In this document: positions 18,798 to 27,795 of the stretch, piece by piece
Layout: each line of letters begins with the position of its first letter
Position numbering within the stretch: the first letter of the stretch is position 1
NCBI RefSeq assembly: GCF_007066085.1
Contig: NZ_CP041405.1
Span: 1,922,001 to 1,986,000, forward strand
Length of the DNA stretch: 64,000 bases
Origin: Paenibacillus thiaminolyticus
GTDB lineage: Bacteria > Bacillota > Bacilli > Paenibacillales > Paenibacillaceae
Direction: 5' to 3'
Translations under genes and position numbers: made by a program
Notes under the pieces: model-generated
What the model was told of the DNA's origin: nothing
Database searches by the model: none
What the model saw: the letters and a program-made list of their open reading frames with translations, nothing else

Positions 18798-19832
18798 TTA
18801 AGTCGTCGGCACTTCAATCTCGCCGTTTACAATTTTTGCACGGTATTCTTCGACTTTGTCCAATACATCCTTAGGCACGTTTTTGTCGGAAGTCGGCGCA
18901 ATATCGACGCCTTTTTCCTTCAGGCCCATAGAAGTGACTTGGCCGCCAGGGAAGTTGCCGTCCGCCAACGCCTTGGAAATCGTATATACCGCTTCGTCGA
19001 CCTTCTTAATCATCGAGGTCAGCGTCACATCGTCGCCGAACTCAAGCGATTGGTCCTTGTCTACGCCGATAACCCAGACGCGGTCGCCGCGCTTCACGCG
19101 CTCTTTTGCTTCATTGAATACCCCGTTGCCTGTCAAGCCGGAAGCGTGGAAAATAATATCGACTCCGTCGTCATACAACGTGGAAGCAGCCGATTTCCCC
19201 ATATCGACGCGGGTGAATTGCCCCGTGTAAATCGCCTTGAAGGAAGCATCCGGATTAACCGCCTTGACGCCTTCGCGGAAGCCGGCTTCGAAGCGCTTGA
19301 TAACTGGAATTTCCATGCCGCCGACGAATCCGATTTTGTTCGACTTCGTCATCGAGCCGGCGATTACGCCGACCAGGAATGCGCCTTCGTTTTCTTTGAA
19401 GGAGACGGAAGCGACGTTCGGCACGATGATTTCCGAATCGACGATACCCAGCTTCGCGTCTGGATTCTCGTTGGCAATCTTCGTTACCGCATCATCCAGC
19501 GTATAAGCCGTGGCCCAGGTCAAGTCGTAGCCGCCCTTGACGAACTGGTTCAAGCTCGGATTGACTTCGCCGTCATTTTTCGGCTCCAAATATTTGACTT
19601 CATAGCCGAAGTCGTCGCGCAGCTTCTGCAGGCCTTCCCAAGCGCTCTGGTTGAACGATTTGTCGTTCACGCTTCCCATATCGGTAACCATCCCGACCTT
19701 GAGCTTCTTCCCGCCGTCTTCAGCGCCTTCGGCGCCGCCAGCGTTCGTGCCCCCGGATTTGTTGCCGCAGCCGGCCAGAGCGAAGGTGAACAATAGCATC
19801 GCTGATAATACCAACAACATCGATTTCTTCAT
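18798..19832 (-). CDS. BMP-family nucleoside-binding lipoprotein
   Basis: Substrate-binding lipoprotein (NupN/TmpC type) of the adjacent importer, 344 residues. A signal peptide ends in the lipobox LAGC (Cys near residue 21), followed by a Gly/Asn-rich linker. The mature part has the BMP phrases VGMVTDMGSVNDKSFNQSAW, KNDGEVNPSLNQF, GFVGGMEIPVIKRFEAGFR and ADVIFHASGLTGNGVF-like DIIFHASGLTGNGVFNEA. It binds a nucleoside outside the membrane and delivers it to the permeases. It lies 64 bp after deoB on the same strand, which supports a joint nucleoside uptake and catabolism operon. No purine riboswitch is visible in the short gap. Confidence 0.92.
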   Translation of the reverse strand: MKKSMLLVLSAMLLFTFALAGCGNKSGGTNAGGAEGAEDGGKKLKVGMVTDMGSVNDKSFNQSAWEGLQKLRDDFGYEVKYLEPKNDGEVNPSLNQFVKGGYDLTWATAYTLDDAVTKIANENPDAKLGIVDSEIIVPNVASVSFKENEGAFLVGVIAGSMTKSNKIGFVGGMEIPVIKRFEAGFREGVKAVNPDASFKAIYTGQFTRVDMGKSAASTLYDDGVDIIFHASGLTGNGVFNEAKERVKRGDRVWVIGVDKDQSLEFGDDVTLTSMIKKVDEAVYTISKALADGNFPGGQVTSMGLKEKGVDIAPTSDKNVPKDVLDKVEEYRAKIVNGEIEVPTT

Positions 19833-19896
19833 TGACGAGTTCCCCCTTGAGATTAATCAATCCTTCTTCGTCTTGCATCTATCTAAAGCGAGCACG

Positions 19897-21078
19897 TCAG
19901 CGGGCCGTCAACAGCGATAAAAAGCTGGTCCCGTGACCTGTTCCCGTGACGCCGAAGTTGTCTGCCAGCGTAGCGGCCAAGTCGGCAAAGGTCGAGCGTA
20001 CTCCGATGGAAGCGGTCTTGCCTGCAAACGTCGGATTGTAGATCAGAATCGGCACATACTCGCGAGTATGATCCGTTCCTGCATGAATCGGGTCGTTGCC
20101 GTGATCGGCCGTAATGATGAGCAGGTCTTTCTCGCCGACCCGTTCCATCATCTCCGGCAGCGCCCGGTCGAACTCCTCCAGGCAGCGGGCGTAGCCCTCC
20201 GGATCGCGGCGGTGTCCGTACAGGGAATCGAAATCAACCAGGTTAGTAAAGATCAACCCTTTCCCCGCATCTCCTAAGCGCTCAATCGTCGTCTCCATGC
20301 CGTGTGAATTGCTCTTGGTAGGATAGGAGTGATTGATTCCGCTTCCGGAGAAGATATCGTTAATTTTCCCCACGGATACCACATCATACCCGCCCTCGGA
20401 GATAGAATTCAGAACCGTCTTCGCTGGCGGAGCAAGCGCGTAATCATGGCGATTGGCGGTCCGCTTGAAATTGCCCGGCTCGCCGACGTACGGCCGCGCG
20501 ATAACGCGTCCGACGGCATATGGCGCAGTCAGCGTCATCTCCCTCGCGATCTCGCATGCCGCATATAGTTCTTCCAGCGGAATGATTTCTTCATGCGCCG
20601 CTATCTGGAAGACACTATCCGCAGACGTGTACACGATCCAGGCGCCGGTGCGCATCTGCTCTTCCCCGTACTCATTCAGCACATCCGTGCCGGAAGCAGG
20701 GCGGTTGCAGAGCACCTTGCGTCCCGTCTTCTCCTCGAAAGCCTTGATGAGCGGCTCGGGAAATCCTTCCGGATAGACCTCGAATGGAATGTCGACATGC
20801 AGGCCCATCAGCTCCCAATGGCCGGTCATTGTATCTTTGCCGACGGAAGTCTCGGCCATTTTGCCATAGAAGGCCAGTGGAGATTCGGCTGGAGGAATAT
20901 GCGGCAGGTCCGCGATATTGCCCAGACCGAGCGCCTGCAGATTCGGAAGCTGAATTGTCGGTACGCGCTCCGCAATATGGCCGAGCGTGTGAGAGCCCGC
21001 GTCGCCGAAGCGTTCCGCATCCGGAAGCTCTCCGATTCCTACGCTATCCATGACGACGACACATACTCGTTCAAACAT
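19897..21078 (-). CDS. deoB: Phosphopentomutase
   Basis: Interconverts (deoxy)ribose 1-phosphate and 5-phosphate, feeding sugar from nucleoside phosphorolysis into central metabolism. The 393 residues show the alkaline-phosphatase-superfamily metal sites: VVVMDSVGIGELPDA at the N-terminus, the phospho-accepting Thr segment VGKDTMTGHWELMG, and the C-terminal LLIITADHGNDPIHAG and DHTREYVPIL. The ATG at 21078 is chosen because GAGGAG lies 8 nt upstream; a longer in-frame start has no ribosome site. It heads the cluster with the nucleoside importer genes and diverges from the Crp/Fnr regulator gene; deoD lies just beyond. Confidence 0.95.
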   Translation of the reverse strand: MFERVCVVVMDSVGIGELPDAERFGDAGSHTLGHIAERVPTIQLPNLQALGLGNIADLPHIPPAESPLAFYGKMAETSVGKDTMTGHWELMGLHVDIPFEVYPEGFPEPLIKAFEEKTGRKVLCNRPASGTDVLNEYGEEQMRTGAWIVYTSADSVFQIAAHEEIIPLEELYAACEIAREMTLTAPYAVGRVIARPYVGEPGNFKRTANRHDYALAPPAKTVLNSISEGGYDVVSVGKINDIFSGSGINHSYPTKSNSHGMETTIERLGDAGKGLIFTNLVDFDSLYGHRRDPEGYARCLEEFDRALPEMMERVGEKDLLIITADHGNDPIHAGTDHTREYVPILIYNPTFAGKTASIGVRSTFADLAATLADNFGVTGTGHGTSFLSLLTAR

Positions 21079-21238
21079 GTTTACCACTCCTCTTCTCTTA
21101 TCCAAGTTGTCTAATCGGACACCCGCGCCGGCACTTGGCTTATCCGGCGAATGTCATGTAATATAATAGATGTATAAATGTAATTATGGTTTTTCGACAG
21201 GCAATATATCCATATTCCTGCCGATGAAAGGAGAATCC

Positions 21239-21970
21239 ATGCTCAGCAGTTTACAGCACGTTTTTCTGTTACAAGACTTATCGCAGGAGGATTGCGACAA
21301 TATCCTTCCCCTGCTGAAAACACGTACTTACAAAAAGAACCAGGTGCTCATCCATGAAGATGATGATAGCTCCGATATATATATTTTGCGGGAGGGACTA
21401 GTAAAAGTATATCGTCTTTATCACGACAAGGAAATTATTTTGAACTTCCAGTTCCCTGGCGATATCATCGGCGAGATGGAGACCATTGCCACTTACCCTC
21501 GCCGCGTTGCTACCGTAGAAACGATGGAGACCTCCCATTTCTGGATCATGAACCGCTCCGATTTCATCAAGATCATGGACAGACACCCGGCGGTACTGAA
21601 GAGAGCCTATAACCGGCTGCTCGATCATTTGAGCAATATGAACAACAAAGTCCGCTACCTGTCTTATCTGGACGTGCGGCTGAAGCTGGCGAACCTGCTC
21701 CTGGATCTGTATTACAACCTGGGCAAGCCCGCTGAATCCGCTTACAAGATCGATTGTAAAGTAACGCATCACCTCTTGGCCAACATGATTGGCGTGACCC
21801 GGGAATCGATCTCGAAGGTCATGCGCGAGCTGCAGGACGAAGGTGTGCTGATGATGAATCAGAAATACATTTACATTACCGATTTGGAGAAGCTGCAATC
21901 GATGTGCGATGACATGGATGATTCGCCCGCTTACCGGAAATGGCGTTCGCAAGATATCTCCCAACCGTAA
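21239..21970 (+). CDS. Crp/Fnr family transcriptional regulator
   Basis: A 243-residue regulator with an N-terminal cyclic-nucleotide-binding-type jelly roll (about residues 5-120: YKKNQVLIHEDDDSSDIYIL, FQFPGDIIGEMETIATY) and a C-terminal winged helix (about 150-220: ANMIGVTRESISKVMRELQD). It has no N-terminal or C-terminal cysteine cluster, so it is not an Fe-S FNR sensor; the ligand cannot be told from sequence. ATG at 21239 follows AAAGGAG. A TATAAT box at 21162-21167 lies in the divergent region shared with deoB. Placed between deoB and deoD, it is a good candidate for control of the nucleoside genes, but that is inference from position. Confidence 0.9.
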   Translation: MLSSLQHVFLLQDLSQEDCDNILPLLKTRTYKKNQVLIHEDDDSSDIYILREGLVKVYRLYHDKEIILNFQFPGDIIGEMETIATYPRRVATVETMETSHFWIMNRSDFIKIMDRHPAVLKRAYNRLLDHLSNMNNKVRYLSYLDVRLKLANLLLDLYYNLGKPAESAYKIDCKVTHHLLANMIGVTRESISKVMRELQDEGVLMMNQKYIYITDLEKLQSMCDDMDDSPAYRKWRSQDISQP

Positions 21971-22185
21971 AAATTCATGGTGCCGAAAATGCGCCATGCA
22001 TGCATTGAACTGATGGCGGCTGCCGACATTAAGGTCGGGGCCGTTTGTCATATCTTGATTATAATTGGCGAAGAAGGCGCATTCAGTTACCAACCCGTCA
22101 ATAATTTGGTGAAATTGTTCACAGAATATAAGGGCGGCCATCACGGTTTTTCAATCCGTGTTCATGGTATCGTATAAAGACAAGT

Positions 22186-22211
22186 AACCGTTTTCATATT
22201 ATATAACGGTT
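22186..22211. promoter_or_regulatory. Inverted repeat upstream of deoD
   Basis: AACCGTT and AACGGTT, a perfect 7-bp inverted repeat with a 12-nt AT-rich spacer containing TATATAA, end 38 bp before the deoD start. Position and symmetry suggest an operator overlapping a -10 region. Confidence 0.5.
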
Positions 22212-22249
22212 CTAAATTTATTTTGTGAAGGACAATGGAGGGATTCAGC

Positions 22250-22960
22250 ATGAGTATTCATTTGGAAGCACAAGTTGGAGACATTGCACCCGTCGCCTTG
22301 ATGCCTGGCGATCCGCTTCGCGCGAAGTACATCGCAGAAACGTTCCTTGAGAACGCCGTTTGCTACAACCAGGTTCGCGGCATGCTCGGATACACAGGAA
22401 CCTATAAAGGACATAAAGTATCGATTCAAGGCTCCGGCATGGGGATTCCTTCCTTCTCCATATATGCGACGGAACTGATCAAAGATTATGGCTGCAAAAC
22501 CATCATCCGCATCGGAACATGCGGCGCGATTCAAGAAGACGTGAAGCTGCGCGACGTGCTGCTGGCGCAAGCGGTATGCACCGACTCTTCCATCAACAAG
22601 CACTACTTCCCGGATGCCGAATTCGCCCCGATTGCGACATTCGATCTGCTTCGCAGCGCCTATGAGATCGGCCAGGAAAAAGGGCTTCAACTCCGGGTAG
22701 GGAACATCTTCTCCTCGGATCATTTCTATGCCGACACTGTAGAGATGCAGACGAAGATGGGCAAATACGGGGTTCTCGCCGTAGAAATGGAGACGGCGGC
22801 GCTTTATATTTTAGCGGCCAAATACGGCATTGACGCCTTGGCGATGTTCACCGTCAGCGATCATATTCTGACCGGGGAGCAGACGACGGCCCAAGAGCGG
22901 CAGACGACGTTCAACGACATGATCGAAGTCGCGTTGGAGACGGCGATCCGCGGTAAATAA
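22250..22960 (+). CDS. deoD: Purine nucleoside phosphorylase, DeoD type
   Basis: Splits purine (deoxy)nucleosides with phosphate to free base and (deoxy)ribose 1-phosphate. At 236 residues it is the hexameric low-molecular-weight type. Motifs: [14 protein letters not shown] (phosphate site), [13 protein letters not shown], and the ribose/base-site EMETAALY followed by [10 protein letters not shown] with the catalytic Asp. The ATG at 22250 follows GGAGGG with 7-nt spacing; an ATG 15 bp earlier overlaps that ribosome site and is rejected. It is separate from the deoB operon but functionally completes it: import, phosphorolysis, mutase. A terminator follows directly. Confidence 0.95.
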   Translation: MSIHLEAQVGDIAPVALMPGDPLRAKYIAETFLENAVCYNQVRGMLGYTGTYKGHKVSIQGSGMGIPSFSIYATELIKDYGCKTIIRIGTCGAIQEDVKLRDVLLAQAVCTDSSINKHYFPDAEFAPIATFDLLRSAYEIGQEKGLQLRVGNIFSSDHFYADTVEMQTKMGKYGVLAVEMETAALYILAAKYGIDALAMFTVSDHILTGEQTTAQERQTTFNDMIEVALETAIRGK

Positions 22961-22980
22961 GACAACCGGACAGACAGGAA

Positions 22981-23024
22981 AAAGGGGCAGCCCGCGGTCA
23001 ATGCCAAGACCGGGCTGCCCCTTT
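22981..23024. terminator. Terminator between deoD and the converging small gene
   Basis: A 14-bp stem AAAGGGGCAGCCCG / CGGGCTGCCCCTTT with an inner CGGTC/GACCG pairing. It can act in both directions. Confidence 0.85.
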
Positions 23025-23033
23025 GCTCCATGC

Positions 23034-23339
23034 TCACTTCATCCGCACGATTTTGCGGCTTAGCCGCTCCTCCCAACGCCGCATCTTCTCCTGCTTGATA
23101 CGCTGGAGGTCCCGCTCGGTCTCTTCATCCACGCGCAGGAGGCGGTGCAGATGGGCGGCAATGATAAGCAGCGCGAAGGCGCACCAGACGATGCCGAACC
23201 AGACGGCCGGCGTCCAGCCGCCCTGGAAAGACAGTGTCGGCAGTACGATGACAAGCATGACAAGGGCAGCCCCTATCGACAGGACATGCTTCCATACACT
23301 ACGCTTCGAAGAACGGAAATAAGACATTCGGTTCATCAT
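23034..23339 (-). CDS. Small two-helix membrane protein of unknown function
   Basis: A 101-residue protein starting MMNRMSYFRSSKRSVWKH. Two membrane helices are visible (about residues 19-38, HVLSIGAALVMLVIVLP, and 45-64, AVWFGIVWCAFALLIIAAH), followed by a charged, probably helical cytoplasmic tail (EETERDLQRIKQEKMRRWEE). GGAGAG lies 9 nt before the chosen ATG; a longer in-frame start has no ribosome site. I recognise no family. It converges with deoD and lies downstream of yheA in the same direction with a 190-bp gap. Confidence 0.6.
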   Translation of the reverse strand: MMNRMSYFRSSKRSVWKHVLSIGAALVMLVIVLPTLSFQGGWTPAVWFGIVWCAFALLIIAAHLHRLLRVDEETERDLQRIKQEKMRRWEERLSRKIVRMK

Positions 23340-23527
23340 GGGCAATCGCTCTCCTTCATTAGCAACGAAGACAGCCGGCGGCGCCATCGTTCTATAATCC
23401 TATAGCTTGGCTATAGTAGAGCGTATGCGGCATCCATAGATAACATGCCAGATTCGTTCACGCCGCAGCAATTGCAGAACCGGTCTGCCGAGTCTGCCGC
23501 CCCGGACTCGCGCTCAATGTGGCCATA

Positions 23528-23863
23528 TCAGGCATACAGATGGCCGAGCGCATCCGATACGATCTTGTTCACATCCTGAATAACGACCGCCAGCCGCTGT
23601 TCGGCTTCGAACAGCTCCGCGATCTCCGAATTCATGCTGATCACTTCATACAGCTTCTCCATTTTGTCCAGCTCCGACTGCTCCGGCATCTCGCCAGTCA
23701 TCATCTTCTGCTGCATCTCCATCTGGCGCAGGCGGAAATCATCCAGCATCCGCTTGCTGTCCGCATCGGCCTCAATCGCCTTCATCGCCGTCTCGACGGC
23801 CTTCGCCTCGTCCGATTGCTGCAAGGCACGGGCCAATTCATGGGCTTGATCATGTACACTCAT
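23528..23863 (-). CDS. yheA: YheA-type protein (YlbF/YmcA superfamily)
   Basis: An all-helical 111-residue protein of the YlbF/YmcA-like group (UPF0342, YheA). The sequence is a run of amphipathic helices: HDQAHELARALQQSDEAKAV, then ADSKRMLDDFRLRQMEMQQK and ELFEAEQRLAVVIQDVNKIV. YlbF and YmcA relatives form complexes that act on RNA processing and development in Bacillus; YheA itself is uncharacterised. It is followed upstream by yheB on the same strand and by the yheC/yheD genes on the other, which reproduces the B. subtilis yhe gene neighbourhood and supports the name. Confidence 0.85.
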   Translation of the reverse strand: MSVHDQAHELARALQQSDEAKAVETAMKAIEADADSKRMLDDFRLRQMEMQQKMMTGEMPEQSELDKMEKLYEVISMNSEIAELFEAEQRLAVVIQDVNKIVSDALGHLYA

Positions 23864-23932
23864 CCATTCTCATCCTTTCCGTTCTTCCTCGTTAGTCAGC
23901 ATACCATACGGGAGCGGCCGCTGTCGCGGGCG

Positions 23933-25108
23933 CTACGAACCGATAGCCAGCAGAATCAGAGACTGAATCAAGCCGATAAGCCCCCCAAGCAGCGCCCCGA
24001 GCCACGTGATAGCACGGAACTCCTTCCCAGAGACGCTCAAAATAATCGTCTCCAGCCGCTCGATCGGGAACTGCTCCACCTGAGAACGGACGACTTCCTG
24101 CAGGCGGGCGGCACGCACCACCTTGTCCAGATTGCGGTCCAACAGCGCGATCGCGGAATCGACGAGCCGCGGCACGTACGGCTGCCAAGCCTCCTTACTC
24201 TCCTCCAGCCAGCGGCTCGGGCGCGCGTCTCCCCACCGTTCCAAGCGGCGGCTCCACTGCAACCATGACTTCGCCAGCCCGATAATCTGGCCGGCAGGCT
24301 CGGACTCGTCGCCGGACCAGGCGCGCAGCAGCTCGGCCGGCGGCTGGCTCAGCCACTCCTCCAGCTTCCGCTCCAGCATGAGGGTCACAGTCTCATGGAC
24401 CTTGTCGGAACGAAGCTGCTCCGCCAGCAGAGGCGTAATCCGCGTGACCAGCTTGTCTTCATCGACGAAGATGGCAGCCATCACGCCCATGAAGCCCTTC
24501 GACCGGTCGACGAACTCCTTCGCCATCCTCAGCAGCATGCGCTGCCCGCTAGACGACAGCAGCTCCCGCTCAATCGACAGCAGGATGGCGGAAGCGGCCT
24601 TGCCTGCCAGCCGGTTCAGGCTCTCCTCCTGCCCTTCCGGCAGGAATTCGGACAGCGGACGCTCGTTCCAGCCGCTGCCCGCCAAGCCGCGCCGGATTCC
24701 CGACTCGGTCAGCTTGTCGAGCCGCTCACCCCATGTCGCGCACAACTCGGGCCAGCTGTGGCCGGGGAAAGCGAGCGCGGCCCATTCGCGCAGTGTGCGA
24801 TCATCCGCCAGCAGCCGGTCGAGAAAGCCCGCCAAGCCAGCCGCCGCCCGGTCCTGCACCTCCGGCTGGCGCAGCATCGCCCGCAGCCCGTCGCTGGTCA
24901 CCAAATATTCAGATACGACATCCCCTAACGAGGCCGCAATATCTAACTTCCGCTTCGGAATGAGGCCTGGCGTGAACGGCACCCTTCGTCCGAACAGATG
25001 AATCGGCTGCCGCGGGTGGAACAGCATCTTTATTGCAAAATGATTCGTAATGCCGCCGACAAACGCGGCCACAATGACGCTAAATAGAATAAACAACCAA
25101 TTGGGCAC
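23933..25108 (-). CDS. yheB: DUF445 membrane protein YheB
   Basis: A 391-residue DUF445 protein with one hydrophobic segment at each end: an N-terminal helix (residues about 2-21, NWLFILFSVIVAAFVGGITN) and a C-terminal pair (AITWLGALLGGLIGLIQSLILLA). The N-terminal signature GGITNHFAIKMLFHPRQP and FTPGLIPKRK are diagnostic for the family. The start is taken as GTG at 25108 because AAAGGAGGGG lies 5 nt upstream; earlier in-frame codons lack a site. It probably shares a transcript with yheA and diverges from five ATP-grasp genes. Its biochemical role is unknown; the conserved linkage suggests a sporulation-related job. Confidence 0.88.
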   Translation of the reverse strand: MPNWLFILFSVIVAAFVGGITNHFAIKMLFHPRQPIHLFGRRVPFTPGLIPKRKLDIAASLGDVVSEYLVTSDGLRAMLRQPEVQDRAAAGLAGFLDRLLADDRTLREWAALAFPGHSWPELCATWGERLDKLTESGIRRGLAGSGWNERPLSEFLPEGQEESLNRLAGKAASAILLSIERELLSSSGQRMLLRMAKEFVDRSKGFMGVMAAIFVDEDKLVTRITPLLAEQLRSDKVHETVTLMLERKLEEWLSQPPAELLRAWSGDESEPAGQIIGLAKSWLQWSRRLERWGDARPSRWLEESKEAWQPYVPRLVDSAIALLDRNLDKVVRAARLQEVVRSQVEQFPIERLETIILSVSGKEFRAITWLGALLGGLIGLIQSLILLAIGS

Positions 25109-25261
25109 GTCCGCCCCTCCTTTCATGGTGCAGCTCAATCACCAAGGGAAATATGTCCTCATATGATGAATTACGTATGCGGTTCACCTGCAGTAGTATC
25201 GACTCCAGCCCGGTGCATACCGTGATCCATCATGCAAGTCGTCGTTGGAAGGAGAACCAAC

Positions 25262-26623
25262 ATGTTGAAATCAAAAGTGAGGCTCCACGTTGTGAGCGCC
25301 GGCATCTTGCGGGAAGACACAATCATGTTGGGCGACAGCTATGTCAAGCAATGGAAGATTCCCGTAAACCATCCGATTACGCTCCGCTTCGGTTCCTTCA
25401 GACAGAGTGTGACCGTATCCTCCGTTCCCAAATCTGACGGGCTCCGGATCAATCACGCGCTTGCCCGCAATATGGGCCTGTCTAACGGTGGTACCGTGCG
25501 GCTAACGTATACCCAGCAGACGTTGAGAATCGGTCCGCTCATCGGCGTCCTGATCAGCCGGGATTATCCTGATGTTCCGGATCGGCCGTTCGGCACGATT
25601 ACCGCCTTCTGCCGGGAGATGGTCGATGCCTGCCAATCTCAAGGAGCCGTTGCCTGCTTCTTCACGCCAGAACATGTGAAGGACTCTCAACGGATACAGG
25701 CATGGGTTTTTACAAAAGGAACTTGGCAGCTCACCAGCATGCCAATCCCGGATGTCGTGAACAATCGCTTAACTACACGATCTCTGGAGAACAAACCTAG
25801 CGTACAGCATTTCATGAAAGAAGTAAAATCACGTTACCAGTCACATGTTTTCAATGAAAAGTTTCTGGATAAGACCGAGGTGTTCGACGCGTTGAAGGCC
25901 AGTGCGGAGTTGACACGCTACTTGCCGGAATCGCATCTGCTGCGCAGCTACTCTACGCTCAAGACGATGAGCGGGCGATATCAGACCCTCTTCCTGAAGC
26001 CGGCCAGGGGAAGCCTCGGCAAAGGCATCATCTGTATTAACCGCACCTCGGATAACAGCTTTCAAGCCCTCTATTCCAATATTAGCGGCACCAAGCGCCA
26101 GAACTTCAACAGCTTAACCAAGCTGTTCTCTTCCCTGTCCGGGAAGCTGAAGACGAACCGTTACCAGATCCAGCAAGGCTTGAACTTGATCGATTATGCC
26201 AAGCGCCCGATCGATTTCCGCGCGCTCGTTCAGAAGAACATTCATGGCCGCTGGAGCATCACGTCCATCGTCGCCCGAACCGCGAGCACGCAGCATTTCG
26301 TGTCGAATGTGGCGCGCGGCGGAACGCTCAGCACCGTGAAGGAAGCGGTCAGCCGCTCGAATCTGCCGACCGGCGCGAAGAGCGATATCGTGGGCAAGCT
26401 CCAGCGGGCCGCGCTCGATATCGCACGCGGCATCGACACGCATATTCCCGCTCACTTCGGTGAATTGGGGATTGACCTGGCTATCGATACGTCAGGCAAA
26501 GTATGGCTGCTTGAAGTCAACTCCAAGCCTTCCAAAAATGACAATACTCCGTTGAACGTCAACCGAGTCCGTCCCTCCGTCCGCAAAACGGTGGAATACG
26601 CCCGGTATTTGTCCGGATTTTAA
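25262..26623 (+). CDS. YheC/YheD-type ATP-grasp protein 1 (453 aa)
   Basis: First of five adjacent ATP-grasp proteins of the endospore coat-associated YheC/YheD group. Residues 1-90 form an extra beta-rich domain (KVRLHVVSAGILREDTIM, LRINHALARNMGLSNGGTV) that is shared only with the third protein. From about residue 92 (IGPLIGVLISRD) the ATP-grasp module follows: nucleotide lysine in FLKPARGSLGKG (Lys246), DFRALVQK (Asp318, Arg320), and the Mg-binding end WLLEVNSKPSK (Glu418, Asn420). All key residues are present, so ligase activity is possible; the substrate is unknown. ATG at 25262 follows AAGGAG. It diverges from yheB and leads a tight five-gene run. Confidence 0.9.
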   Translation: MLKSKVRLHVVSAGILREDTIMLGDSYVKQWKIPVNHPITLRFGSFRQSVTVSSVPKSDGLRINHALARNMGLSNGGTVRLTYTQQTLRIGPLIGVLISRDYPDVPDRPFGTITAFCREMVDACQSQGAVACFFTPEHVKDSQRIQAWVFTKGTWQLTSMPIPDVVNNRLTTRSLENKPSVQHFMKEVKSRYQSHVFNEKFLDKTEVFDALKASAELTRYLPESHLLRSYSTLKTMSGRYQTLFLKPARGSLGKGIICINRTSDNSFQALYSNISGTKRQNFNSLTKLFSSLSGKLKTNRYQIQQGLNLIDYAKRPIDFRALVQKNIHGRWSITSIVARTASTQHFVSNVARGGTLSTVKEAVSRSNLPTGAKSDIVGKLQRAALDIARGIDTHIPAHFGELGIDLAIDTSGKVWLLEVNSKPSKNDNTPLNVNRVRPSVRKTVEYARYLSGF

Positions 26624-26637
26624 GGAGGCGACAGGGA

Positions 26638-27795
26638 ATGAAGAAGAATAGAACCGATCAGCAGCCTGTCATCGGCGTTCTGCAGACCGAATCGCCCGGA
26701 ACGCCTCCCTTCACCGAGCCTGAATATTGCCGCCGGCTGTGTCAGGCCGGACGCAAACACGGCGTTCGAGTTATCGTATTTTCGCCTGAATGGGCCGACC
26801 TTGCTTCCGGCACGGTGAACGGTTATGTCTACGGCGACCAGCGATGGGAGCCTTGCACTACCGCGTTGCCTTCCCTTGTGTACAACCGATGCATATTCTC
26901 CGGCGGAAGCGCCAGCGCCAGAACTTCAACCGCCCTCGCCAAGCTGCTGCGGAGCAGACGCACTGCCCAGTTGGGGGTTGGATTGCGGGGCAAATGGGAC
27001 ATCTACCGCTCCTTATCCACGGAGTCTGGCCTGAGCGCGATTCTGCCGCCCACTCATCTCTACAAGGGCAAGCGCAGCCTCGCTGCTGCGCTGTCCCGCT
27101 ACGGCGGAAGCCTGTTCCTGAAGCCTCATGCCGGCTCCAAGGGGAAGTCTGCCCTCCGGATACAGTATCGCCGGACGGCACAGCAAAGAGATGGAAGCCA
27201 TGCCCCCTTACTCCATATAACAGGACGCGATCAACGCAACCGCCCGCTAACGAAGCAATTTGAATGCACCAAGGATGGATACGACTGGATTGCCGCCTTT
27301 ATCGGCAGACGAACCTTTGTCATGCAGCCTTGCTTGTCCTTGCTGACGCAAGCAGGCGAGCCATTCGACATTCGTGTGCTGATGCAAAAGAATGACCGGG
27401 GCCGTTGGACGATGACCGGCACGGCCGCACGCATCGGCACCCCTGACAGCATTACTTCCAATCTCCATGGAGGCGGGCGGGCCGTGTCTGTCCTTCCATT
27501 TTTGAAGCGCGAATATGACCCGGAGCGTGCCGAGCGGCTCATGGAGCAGCTGCATGCTTATAGCGAGCGCATTCCCCCTCTACTTGAAGCACGACACGGG
27601 CGTCTGATGGAGGTCGGTCTGGATTACGGCATTGATCGGGAAGCCCGCATGTGGCTGCTGGAGGTCAATTCGAAGCCGGGCAGGACGGTCTTCCGTCAGA
27701 CAGGCGAGCGGGAAGCCGCTGTGAAATCCGTGGAAAATCCCATCTTGTATGCGCGCTATGTATTGGGTCGACATCTTAGGAGGGTAAGTCCATGA
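26638..27795 (+). CDS. YheC/YheD-type ATP-grasp protein 2 (385 aa)
   Basis: Second ATP-grasp protein of the run, a short form that starts almost directly with the core (VIGVLQTESPG). Core landmarks: FLKPHAGSKGKSALRI with the nucleotide lysine at Lys162, DIRVLMQKNDRGRW, a glycine-rich SNLHGGGRAV loop and the metal end MWLLEVNSKPGR. The VYNRC segment before the ATP-binding part is where other family members have VYNRLPSR-like sequence. It lies 14 bp after protein 1 with AAGGAGGCGACAGGG before the ATG, and its stop overlaps the next start (ATGA). Its loop residues differ strongly from its neighbours, so it is not a recent copy. Confidence 0.88.
   Translation: MKKNRTDQQPVIGVLQTESPGTPPFTEPEYCRRLCQAGRKHGVRVIVFSPEWADLASGTVNGYVYGDQRWEPCTTALPSLVYNRCIFSGGSASARTSTALAKLLRSRRTAQLGVGLRGKWDIYRSLSTESGLSAILPPTHLYKGKRSLAAALSRYGGSLFLKPHAGSKGKSALRIQYRRTAQQRDGSHAPLLHITGRDQRNRPLTKQFECTKDGYDWIAAFIGRRTFVMQPCLSLLTQAGEPFDIRVLMQKNDRGRWTMTGTAARIGTPDSITSNLHGGGRAVSVLPFLKREYDPERAERLMEQLHAYSERIPPLLEARHGRLMEVGLDYGIDREARMWLLEVNSKPGRTVFRQTGEREAAVKSVENPILYARYVLGRHLRRVSP

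Noticed and set aside
19833..19896. Purine riboswitch before the BMP lipoprotein gene
   Set aside because: The gap to deoB is only 64 bp and does not contain the purine aptamer pattern.
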